Source: JAWXTS01 sp044433305
GTDB lineage: Bacteria > Bacteroidota > Bacteroidia > Bacteroidales > Rikenellaceae
Direction of reading: 5' to 3'
NCBI GenBank assembly: GCA_044433305.1
Contig: JAWXTS010000066.1
Coordinates: forward strand, 1 to 9,262
Length of the DNA: 9,262 nt
The position numbers and the translations under genes are program-made. This document shows, one piece after another, positions 1-5,572 of the stretch; positions within the stretch are counted from its first letter, which is position 1; each line of letters opens with the position of its first letter. A model generated the notes under the pieces. The model did no database searches. It was not told the origin of the DNA and worked only from the letters and a program-made list of their open reading frames with translations.

Positions 1-483
1 ATTACTGCCGTAGAGCAGGCAGAGGCCGTTGTTGTGGGTGGAGGCAATACCTTCCAGCTTGTGAAGATGATGCAGGAACAGGGTCTTATGGAGGCTATCG
101 CGGCACGCGTGTGCGAGGGTATGCCTTATGTGGGTTGGAGTGCAGGCAGCAATGTTACGTGTCCTACGCTTTGTACCACTAACGATATGCCCATTGTTCA
201 ACCTTTGAGCTTTAGAACCATGGGGCTTATACCTTTCCAGATAAATCCTCACTACCTTGATGCCAACCCTGAGGGCCATGCTGGTGAAACGCGCGAGCAG
301 CGCATAGAGGAGTTTCTTGCTGCCAACAAGGGAGTTACGGTGGCTGGATTGCGCGAGGGCTGCATGTTGCTTGTTGAGTCGGGGCACATGAAGCTTATCG
401 GTAGCCGCACCATGAGAGTGTTTAAGTATGGCGAGAGTCCGCTGGAGGTTGGCTCCGACGACAATCTAGACTTCCTATTATAA
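1..483 (+). CDS. pepE: Peptidase E (alpha-aspartyl dipeptidase), 3' part; 5' end outside the window
   Basis: Cytoplasmic serine peptidase of family S51 that cleaves dipeptides with N-terminal aspartate. The frame is open from base 1 (reading ITAVEQAEAVVVGGGNTF), so the GTG at 34 is an internal valine and not the start. About 160 residues are visible; the family is usually near 230, so roughly the first 70 are missing. Numbering from that valine, the nucleophile is Ser36 in GWSAGSN, the histidine is His73 in INPHY, and the acid is Glu108 in GLREG. The spacings of 37 and 35 residues match Ser120, His157 and Glu192 of the Salmonella enzyme, so the whole Ser-His-Glu triad is present. The conserved NDMPIV and GHAGETREQR stretches are also intact. 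The gene ends one base before yraN, suggesting cotranscription. Identification is firm; only the N-terminus is unseen. Confidence 0.95.
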   Translation: MTAVEQAEAVVVGGGNTFQLVKMMQEQGLMEAIAARVCEGMPYVGWSAGSNVTCPTLCTTNDMPIVQPLSFRTMGLIPFQINPHYLDANPEGHAGETREQRIEEFLAANKGVTVAGLREGCMLLVESGHMKLIGSRTMRVFKYGESPLEVGSDDNLDFLL

Positions 484-484
484 T

Positions 485-868
485 ATGAGCCTGCTATCTA
501 ATATCAAGAAGGCCCACGGCGAGCAGGGCGAGCAGTTGGCGGCGCAGTGGCTCTTAGATAATGGCTTTGAGATTCTGCATGCCAACTGGCGTTCGGGTCG
601 CTATGAGATAGACCTTGTTGCTCGCAGCCTTTGTGATATGGAGTTGCATATTGTCGAAGTCAAGACTCGAAAGGCGGGGTCGCTAACCTCGCCCGAAGAG
701 GCTTATACAAAGGCCAAGTTCAGGGCTTTGTGTGCTGCTGCTAATGCCTATGTCGCACTTTATGACATGGATGTGGATGTGCACTTTGATTTGGTGGCCG
801 TCGAGCTTAATGAAGGGGCCTTGCCCGAAATCAGATTTATTGCCGATGCCATGACTCCGAGCTGGTAA
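485..868 (+). CDS. yraN: YraN / UPF0102 family endonuclease-fold protein
   Basis: A 127-residue protein of the UPF0102 (YraN) family, whose members have a restriction-endonuclease-like fold and are predicted, but poorly characterised, nucleases. Visible signatures in order are GEQGEQLAAQWLL (12-24), the NWR motif (34-36), EID (41-43) and VEVKTR (57-62). Asp43 and the Glu58-x-Lys60 pair form the PD-(D/E)XK-type metal site expected of this fold, so the putative active site is intact. Length is normal for the family. The ATG lies one base past the pepE stop, and no Shine-Dalgarno sequence is visible. Translational coupling to pepE is an inference from that spacing. The biological role is not established; homologues have been linked to DNA repair or recombination only loosely. 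Confidence 0.92.
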   Translation: MSLLSNIKKAHGEQGEQLAAQWLLDNGFEILHANWRSGRYEIDLVARSLCDMELHIVEVKTRKAGSLTSPEEAYTKAKFRALCAAANAYVALYDMDVDVHFDLVAVELNEGALPEIRFIADAMTPSW

Positions 869-884
869 GTTTTTGAGATAATGT

Positions 885-915
885 TTTGACCTTTAATTAA
901 AAGGCACTATCTTTG
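885..915 (+). promoter_or_regulatory. Bacteroidota-type promoter for the Crp/HD unit
   Basis: A TTTG at 885-888 is followed, after exactly 19 bases, by TATCTTTG at 908-915, matching the -33 TTTG and -7 TAnnTTTG consensus recognised by the Bacteroidota primary sigma factor. It sits in the 72-base gap between yraN and the regulator gene, leaving a leader of roughly 20 bases before the ATG at 941. The spacer carries a dyad, listed separately. That the promoter is active is inferred from sequence match alone. Confidence 0.75.
890..904. promoter_or_regulatory. Possible operator: 15-bp dyad inside the promoter spacer
   Basis: CCTTT and AAAGG, five-base arms around a five-base AATTA centre, lie wholly within the 19-base spacer between the -33 and -7 elements. 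A protein bound here would block RNA polymerase. The first gene downstream encodes a Crp/Fnr-type regulator, so negative autoregulation is an obvious guess. The arms are short and AT-rich, so a chance dyad cannot be excluded. Confidence 0.35.
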
Positions 916-940
916 GGATTATAGCAAAACCTAGTTTATT

Positions 941-1627
941 ATGTATACGATATTGGCTGAATGCCCACTATTTAGAGGGCTTAGACTAGAACAGATAGAA
1001 ATGTTGCTGTCTGATACTCAAAATTTTGATGTCACAGAATATAAAGACGCTGATATTATTGCGCGCCGAGAGACTGCTTATTCAGGACTGATGATTATAT
1101 TAGAGGGTGCTGCTCAAGGTGTTATGATAGATGCTAGCCATAGCAATATACATATTGATGCCTTGGAGGCTCCGAGTCTTATTGCACCAGCATTCTTGTT
1201 CGGTGGCTACAACCGCCTGCCCATAGATGTTGTGGCAAAGGGCGATGTTAAGATTATGACCCTGCACAGGGGCTTTCTTTTCGAGCTTATGCAGAGCAAT
1301 ATGCTTATTATGTCTAATTTTATAGATATAATCTCTGATAGAGCCAATGTGTGGTCTAAGAAGATATACTACCTTTCTTTCCGCTCGCTCAGAGAGAAGC
1401 TTGCCAAGTACCTTATCGAGAACTCGTCTGAGGCCAACCCTGTATGTGATATGCCTGATGCAGGTGCTATTGCCCAGTACTTTGACTCTACACGTAGTGC
1501 CCTGATTACTGTTGTGCAAGACATGGAGCAGAAGAATCTCGTTTCTTTAGAAAGCGACTCTATCGTTGTGCTCGACCGCGCGGCATTGGAGTCTATGACT
1601 GATTCGGATATAAGCCTTATAAAATAG
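941..1627 (+). CDS. Crp/Fnr-family transcriptional regulator
   Basis: A 228-residue cytoplasmic regulator with the usual two-part layout: an N-terminal cyclic-nucleotide-binding-like beta-roll (about 1-125), a long connecting helix (about 126-160, including SLREKLAKYLI), and a C-terminal winged helix-turn-helix (about 170-212). The recognition region is DAGAIAQYFDSTRSALITVVQDMEQ, followed by a short wing. The phosphate-binding cassette of true cAMP receptors (GE...RxA) is not recognisable; the equivalent stretch reads APSLIAPAFLFGGYNRLP, so cAMP is unlikely to be the ligand. Only two cysteines are seen (8 and 169), so an FNR-type four-cysteine iron-sulfur cluster is also unlikely. The gene has its own promoter and lies 4 bases before an HD hydrolase gene. 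The family call is firm; target genes and effector are unknown. Confidence 0.9.
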   Translation: MYTILAECPLFRGLRLEQIEMLLSDTQNFDVTEYKDADIIARRETAYSGLMIILEGAAQGVMIDASHSNIHIDALEAPSLIAPAFLFGGYNRLPIDVVAKGDVKIMTLHRGFLFELMQSNMLIMSNFIDIISDRANVWSKKIYYLSFRSLREKLAKYLIENSSEANPVCDMPDAGAIAQYFDSTRSALITVVQDMEQKNLVSLESDSIVVLDRAALESMTDSDISLIK

Positions 1628-1631
1628 ATAT

Positions 1632-2261
1632 ATGGTAAGTGACTTTGTGCGCGAGTATGTTGAGCGTGAGATAATTCCGCTTTATGACAGCTTCGATAGG
1701 GCGCATGATCGCACCCATGTCAACACTGTTATTGAACAGAGCGCGCAGCTAGCCACGCACTTTGATGTGAACTATGATATGGTCTATCTCATTGCTGCCT
1801 TTCATGATACGGGGTTGGGCAGGGGACGCGAGCTGCACCATATATATTCCTCTGAGATGCTTATGGCCGACAAGTTTGTGGCCGAACATTTTGATGCCGC
1901 AGAGCGTAAGGTGATGGCCGAGGCCATAGAAGACCACAGGGCTTCGTCGAAGCATGATCCACGCACCATATATGGGAAGATAGTGGCTGAGGCAGACAGA
2001 GTTATATCGGTAGATATTACGCTTGAGCGCACGGTGCAATATGGTTTGAAACACTATCCAAAGCTGGATATGGAGGCTCACTACGTGCGTTTCGAGGCTC
2101 ATCTGCAAGACAAGTACGCCCGTGGTGGCTATGTTAAGTTGTGGATTCCCTATTCTGATAATGCTCGCAACATAGAGCAGCTGAGGGCTGTTATAGAAGA
2201 CAAGCCACTACTACGAAAGCGATTCCTGGAAATTTATGATAGGGAATACCTTGCTAAATAA
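1632..2261 (+). CDS. HD-domain phosphohydrolase
   Basis: A 209-residue cytoplasmic protein with an HD-superfamily metal site: His29 (in HDRTHV), the His58-Asp59 pair (in AFHDTGL), His102 (in EDHRAS) and Asp122 (in EADRV). HD proteins are usually metal-dependent phosphohydrolases acting on nucleotides or phosphodiesters, but the substrate cannot be read from this sequence. A conserved-looking C-terminal part (about 125-200, including YGLKHYP and GGYVKLWIP) belongs to the small-HD-protein type found in many Bacteroidales and Firmicutes. There is no sign of a RelA-type synthetase or sensor domain. It starts 4 bases after the upstream regulator stop and is followed by a terminator, so the two genes form one transcription unit. 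I do not recognise a named orthologue. Confidence 0.88.
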   Translation: MVSDFVREYVEREIIPLYDSFDRAHDRTHVNTVIEQSAQLATHFDVNYDMVYLIAAFHDTGLGRGRELHHIYSSEMLMADKFVAEHFDAAERKVMAEAIEDHRASSKHDPRTIYGKIVAEADRVISVDITLERTVQYGLKHYPKLDMEAHYVRFEAHLQDKYARGGYVKLWIPYSDNARNIEQLRAVIEDKPLLRKRFLEIYDREYLAK

Positions 2262-2264
2262 GTG

Positions 2265-2303
2265 AAGGGAATAACCATGATATCGTGGTCATTCCCTTTT
2301 ATT
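2265..2303 (+). terminator. Intrinsic terminator of the Crp/HD unit
   Basis: AAGGGAAT (2265-2272) pairs with ATTCCCTT (2291-2298); after an A-C mismatch, ACCA (2274-2277) pairs with TGGT (2286-2289), closing an 8-base loop. The right arm runs into TTTTATTAAT. It starts three bases after the HD gene stop. On the other strand the hairpin is followed by a weaker T-containing stretch, so it may also catch purA transcripts arriving from the right. Confidence 0.8.
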
Positions 2304-2358
2304 AATGTGGCCGTTGGTGTCAGCCTTTTATTTGTTCAGAGTGTCCGCTATGCACTTA

Positions 2359-3624
2359 CTATCTCATGATAGTCTCTTCGCGGTCTGGACCTACCGAAAT
2401 AATCTTAACAGGTACGCCAGTGCTCTTCTCGATAAACTCTACGTATTCTTTAAATTCTTTTGGGAACTCGTCGTAGTTGCGTATAGAGTTGATGTCGGTG
2501 TTCCATCCTTTGAACTCAGTGTATACTGGAGTCACCTCCTCGTTGCTCTCGAATGGGAATGAGTGAGTCTCAACGCCATTTACTGAGTAGGCAGTAGCTA
2601 TCTTGATAGTCTCAAAGTCGTTAAGGATGTCGCTCTTCATCATGATGAGCTCTGTAACACCGTTCATAACAACAGAATATTTAAGGGCTACCATATCCAA
2701 CCATCCGCAGCGACGTGGGCGACCAGTGGTTGCGCCAAACTCGCGGCCTAGTGTTCTCATCTTCTCGCCGTCAGCATCAAATAGCTCAGTAGGGAAAGGA
2801 CCGCTACCAACGCGTGTGCAGTATGCTTTGAAGATTCCGAATACGTTACCTATGCGTGTTGGAGCTACGCCAAGACCAGTACATGCTCCAGCGCAGATAG
2901 TGTTAGATGAAGTCACAAAAGGATATGTTCCGAAGTCGATGTCAAGCATAGAACCTTGTGCGCCCTCGGCTAGTATAGCTACGTCGTTGTCTACGAAGTC
3001 ATTTACAACTTGCTCGCTCTCAACAAACTCGAAGCGGCGTAGGTTCTCTATGCCCTCCATCCACTTTTGCTCGTACTCGACGATGTCATATTCAAAATCG
3101 TATTGTTTAAGTAGCTCTATGTGTTTGTCTTTAAGGGCATTGTAACGCTCCAAGAATTTAGGAGATAGGATGTCGCCTATGCGTAGTCCGTTACGGCCAG
3201 TCTTATCCATGTAAGTTGGGCCTATGCCTTTAAGTGTAGAACCAATCTTTGAACCTCCCTTAGAAGCCTCAGATGCAGCGTCCAGTGTGCGGTGAGTAGG
3301 TAAGATAAGGTGAGCGCGTTTAGAGATGGTTAGTCTCTTTGTCACGTCGATGCCAAAGGCCTCGATTTTGGCAATCTCCTCAGATAGAATCACTGGGTCG
3401 ATTACAACGCCATTACCTATGATGTTCACAGCCTCCTCGCGGAAAATTCCTGAAGGGATGGTGTGAAGTACATAGCTCACATCGTTGAAGTGCAGCGAGT
3501 GACCAGCGTTAGGGCCGCCTTGGAAGCGTGCGATAACTTTATAATTTGGAGTAAGAACGTCCACGACTTTACCTTTGCCTTCGTCGCCCCATTGCAAACC
3601 CAGAACAACATCTACTTTTTTCAT
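2359..3624 (-). CDS. purA: Adenylosuccinate synthetase
   Basis: Joins IMP and aspartate using GTP to give adenylosuccinate, the first committed step from IMP to AMP, in the cytoplasm. The 421-residue product is full length for the family. Visible signatures are the N-terminal GDEGKGK P-loop (13-19) with the catalytic base Asp14, GPNAGHS with catalytic His42, the arginine-rich TTGRPRR loop (299-305), the guanine-specificity segment KSD (330-332, a variant of the usual KLD) and C-terminal SVGPDREET (about 410-418). The ATG at 3624 gives MKKVDVVLGLQWGDEGKG, aligned with the family start. It is convergent with the Crp/HD unit and divergent from the exported-protein genes. The 241-base upstream region holds two candidate -7 elements. 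No other purine gene is in the window. Confidence 0.97.
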   Translation of the reverse strand: MKKVDVVLGLQWGDEGKGKVVDVLTPNYKVIARFQGGPNAGHSLHFNDVSYVLHTIPSGIFREEAVNIIGNGVVIDPVILSEEIAKIEAFGIDVTKRLTISKRAHLILPTHRTLDAASEASKGGSKIGSTLKGIGPTYMDKTGRNGLRIGDILSPKFLERYNALKDKHIELLKQYDFEYDIVEYEQKWMEGIENLRRFEFVESEQVVNDFVDNDVAILAEGAQGSMLDIDFGTYPFVTSSNTICAGACTGLGVAPTRIGNVFGIFKAYCTRVGSGPFPTELFDADGEKMRTLGREFGATTGRPRRCGWLDMVALKYSVVMNGVTELIMMKSDILNDFETIKIATAYSVNGVETHSFPFESNEEVTPVYTEFKGWNTDINSIRNYDEFPKEFKEYVEFIEKSTGVPVKIISVGPDREETIMR

Positions 3625-3666
3625 AAGATTATGTTTTTTATTTAATAGGCCTTATGTTACCACCAC

Positions 3667-3674
3667 CAAAAATA
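3667..3674 (-). promoter_or_regulatory. Candidate proximal -7 element for purA
   Basis: On the minus strand this reads TATTTTTG, fitting TAnnTTTG and leaving a leader of about 35 bases before purA. The upstream half is weak: the nearest TTT-containing box (TTTA, 3695-3692) lies only 17 bases away. It could be a minor promoter or a chance AT-rich match. Confidence 0.4.
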
Positions 3675-3752
3675 TAATAAGAGACTATCAGTAAAGCTAT
3701 TATTATATCCTTATGGCTTGTTTTATTGCCACCATGAGATTTGTTAAACATT

Positions 3753-3783
3753 CAAAGATAGTCTTTTTTGTTGAAAAACGAAA
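3753..3783 (-). promoter_or_regulatory. Candidate distal promoter for purA
   Basis: On the minus strand TATCTTTG (3760-3753) is a perfect TAnnTTTG. TTTC (3783-3780) lies 19 bases upstream, three of four bases matching the -33 TTTG. If used, it gives a purA leader of more than 100 bases. That leader includes a ten-codon ATG reading frame (3735-3703), which I do not call as a gene. Confidence 0.5.
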
Positions 3784-3832
3784 ATTTACCATATCATTTT
3801 TAATTTCAAGTATATATTTGTCAAATTAATGA

Positions 3833-3840
3833 TAACTTTG
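3833..3840 (+). promoter_or_regulatory. -7 element upstream of the exported YhcH-family gene
   Basis: TAACTTTG matches TAnnTTTG and lies 25 bases before the ATG at 3866, a sensible distance. No TTTG is found 19 bases upstream; a TTTG at 3817-3820 is only 12 bases away and is itself part of a second TAnnTTTG match (TATATTTG, 3813-3820). The missing -33 element could mean activator dependence or simply a weak promoter. Confidence 0.5.
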
Positions 3841-3865
3841 TCTACATAAATCTAAAAAATAACCT

Positions 3866-4474
3866 ATGAAAAAGACTAAATGCCTAATTCTTGGGCTGGC
3901 GATTGTACTAATGTGTCTAGCTCAAAACACTTCTGCCCAAACAAAAAAACAGCAACAATGGTTCGATAGCAAGCAGTGGCTTGAGGGTGCCGAGTTTACC
4001 CCTGCTGCATCTGTCGATGTTGAAACATTTGCAAAACACTATCAGGCTCACCCCAACCGTTGGAAGACCATATTCGAGTTTCTGGCAACTCAGGATCTTG
4101 AGAACCTACCTCTAGGACTTACCGAGATTAACGAAAACATCAAGGTCAATGTCCAAGAATACACCACCCGCAGCACAGCAGGTCGAGACATGAAAGCCAT
4201 ATCTTATGAGAAACATAATGAGTACATAGATGTTCAGTGCGTAGTGTCTGGTGCCGAGATTCACGGTTCAACATGGTTGGAGAATGCCACAGAGGTGAAA
4301 CCTTATAACACAGAAAAGGATATCGCGCAGTATGGTGCAGACAACGTACCTTATTATATTATATCTGAGGGTATGTTCACCATCTTCTTCCCCGAACAAC
4401 CTCACTATACAAATATCGGCTATGGCGAAAGAACCGATGTCAGAAAGGTGGTATTCAAAGTTAAATATAACTAG
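3866..4474 (+). CDS. Exported YhcH/YjgK/YiaL (DUF386) family protein
   Basis: A 202-residue protein of the YhcH/YjgK/YiaL family, a cupin-like metal-binding beta-sandwich. Residues 1-24 form a type I signal peptide: MKKTK, a hydrophobic core, then TSA before Gln25. The mature protein is therefore predicted to be periplasmic. The family core shows KHNEYIDVQCVVSGAE (116-131), the characteristic H-x-x-Y-I-D-x-Q signature, and MFTIFFPEQPHY (170-181) with a second conserved histidine, His180. His117, Glu119 or Asp122, and His180 are plausible metal ligands. Characterised relatives are mostly cytosolic proteins of about 150 residues tied to sugar metabolism (for example the sialic-acid gene yhcH), so the export signal is notable. 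Substrate unknown. It precedes another exported protein gene on the same strand by 85 bases. Confidence 0.87.
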   Translation: MKKTKCLILGLAIVLMCLAQNTSAQTKKQQQWFDSKQWLEGAEFTPAASVDVETFAKHYQAHPNRWKTIFEFLATQDLENLPLGLTEINENIKVNVQEYTTRSTAGRDMKAISYEKHNEYIDVQCVVSGAEIHGSTWLENATEVKPYNTEKDIAQYGADNVPYYIISEGMFTIFFPEQPHYTNIGYGERTDVRKVVFKVKYN

Positions 4475-4494
4475 CCAGGTTGATAATAAACTAA

Positions 4495-4512
4495 AAATAT
4501 AATGTTATATTT
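4495..4512. repeat. AT-rich inverted repeat overlapping a -7 element; possible operator
   Basis: AAATATAA and TTATATTT are perfect eight-base arms separated by TG. The right arm overlaps the -7 candidate of the VOC gene (4506-4513), a position where a bound repressor would interfere. Because the sequence is entirely A/T in the arms, chance symmetry is a real possibility. It is unlikely to act as a terminator, having no G-C pairs. Confidence 0.35.
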
Positions 4513-4513
4513 G
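4506..4513 (+). promoter_or_regulatory. -7 element upstream of the tandem VOC gene
   Basis: TATATTTG matches TAnnTTTG and lies 46 bases before the ATG at 4560. No TTTG sits 19-20 bases upstream; the closest is GTTG at 4479-4482, a 23-base spacing. The gene may therefore have its own weak or activated promoter, be read through from the preceding gene, or both. No terminator is seen between the two genes. Confidence 0.45.
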
Positions 4514-4559
4514 TGGTATCCATGTGTGATTTTGAAACCTAAAAAACAATAAAACCAAA

Positions 4560-5501
4560 ATGAAAAAAATCCTATTGCTGCTTTTGGCATGCTGCTCTCT
4601 TGCTGCTGCCTCTGCACAGACAGTGCCGCCAAGGCCTAAAATTGTAAATGTGGCACACGGTGGCTTCTTCACCAAAGACTACCACAATACACGTCAGCTG
4701 TTCAAAGACTTCTTTGGATTCGGCGAACCTGTGATTATGGTCGAGAATGGGAAAGAGCTATTTACATTTGCCAAAATCAACGACGACCAGTATATCGAGA
4801 TATTCCCTGAGCGTCAAGTGGATGCCAATAGAATGTATCACTTTGCAGTGGAGACTGAGGATGCTGAGGCTATGCGCCTATACCTAAAAGCCGTAGGTTG
4901 GGAGGCTCCCGAGAATACACCTAAGGGCCGTACTCGCAACTCAAACTACTTTATCAAGGACACTAACGGCACTATATGCGAGTTTGTTCAGTATGAGCCA
5001 GACGGTATGACCACTGAGACAGCAGGACAGTTTATGTCAGAGGATCGCATATCTAAGAAACTTAGCCACATAGGTTTCGTGTCTCCAGATTTGGATAAGT
5101 CTGTGGCTTTCTATGTTGATGTTTTGGGCTTCAAGGAGATATGGCGCGGTGGTCCTACTCCAGATAAAGTTACTTGTGTTCATTTGCAAGTCCCTGAGGG
5201 AGACAGCTTTATCGAGATAATGCTTTGCGATACAGAGCCTACATGGGAGCAAATGTGCGAGCTTACTCATATCGCCTTTGAGGTAGAGGATATTGATGAC
5301 GTAAAAGCTATCTTGAGCAAACGAACTCTTCCTAAAGGATGTAAGGGCACGGGCGAAATAGAGATAGGCTTGGATAATAAACGCCGTTTGAACTACTATA
5401 ATGTTGATGGCACACGTATCGAGCTTGTCGAGGCCAAAACCGTTGATGGCAAAGCTGTTCCATCATCTAAGGGGACTCCTTTGACATTTGCATCTAAATA
5501 A
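4560..5501 (+). CDS. Exported tandem VOC (glyoxalase-fold) domain protein
   Basis: A 313-residue protein with a type I signal peptide (1-19: MKK, leucine-rich core, ASA before Gln20), so predicted periplasmic. It holds two vicinal-oxygen-chelate modules, about 28-146 and 166-292. Each appears to retain the His/Glu/His/Glu metal set: His33, Glu80, His94, Glu141 in the first, and His170, Glu219, His237, Glu288 in the second. The second also has the classic SHIGFVSPDLDKSVAFY opening. VOC proteins include glyoxalase I, extradiol dioxygenases, epimerases and resistance proteins; nothing here selects one, and export argues against a glutathione-dependent cytosolic glyoxalase. The start at 4560 follows an A-rich leader and gives the signal peptide directly. 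It ends just before a strong terminator. Its neighbour is another exported cupin-like protein. Confidence 0.87.
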   Translation: MKKILLLLLACCSLAAASAQTVPPRPKIVNVAHGGFFTKDYHNTRQLFKDFFGFGEPVIMVENGKELFTFAKINDDQYIEIFPERQVDANRMYHFAVETEDAEAMRLYLKAVGWEAPENTPKGRTRNSNYFIKDTNGTICEFVQYEPDGMTTETAGQFMSEDRISKKLSHIGFVSPDLDKSVAFYVDVLGFKEIWRGGPTPDKVTCVHLQVPEGDSFIEIMLCDTEPTWEQMCELTHIAFEVEDIDDVKAILSKRTLPKGCKGTGEIEIGLDNKRRLNYYNVDGTRIELVEAKTVDGKAVPSSKGTPLTFASK

Positions 5502-5520
5502 TACCTTATTCGATTATACT

Positions 5521-5560
5521 AAAGAAGCCTGACTTGCTAGCAAGTCAGGCTTCTTTTTAT
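5521..5560. terminator. Strong two-way terminator between the VOC gene and pgk
   Basis: A perfect 36-base palindrome spans 5521-5556: AAAGAAGCCTGACTTGCT followed directly by its reverse complement, folding with a CTAG loop. On the plus strand it ends in TTCTTTTTAT, a good intrinsic terminator for the VOC gene, whose stop is 19 bases upstream. On the minus strand it ends in TTCTTTAGTATA and probably also ends pgk, whose stop is at 5573. It fills most of the 71-base gap between the convergent genes. Confidence 0.9.
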
Positions 5561-5572
5561 ATGTGGTTATTG

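Noticed and set aside
1100..1519. Open frame antisense to the Crp/Fnr gene (and similar ones at 1749-2108 and 8577-8897)
   Set aside because: Each overlaps a well-supported gene on the opposite strand over its full length and encodes no recognisable domain.
941..1627. FNR-type oxygen sensor
   Set aside because: Only two cysteines are present, not the four-cysteine cluster set expected for FNR.
2305..2562. 85-codon open frame on the plus strand after the terminator
   Set aside because: Most of it is antisense to the 3' end of purA, and it starts just behind a terminator with no promoter seen.
2603..3145. 180-codon open frame on the plus strand
   Set aside because: It lies entirely antisense to purA, whose signatures are intact, and its product shows no recognisable domain; a shadow of purA codon use.
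3703..3735. Ten-codon ATG frame in the purA leader (minus strand, MVAIKQAIRI)
   Set aside because: Too short to separate from chance; no ribosome-binding signal and no link to purine sensing visible. Mentioned only as part of the leader finding.
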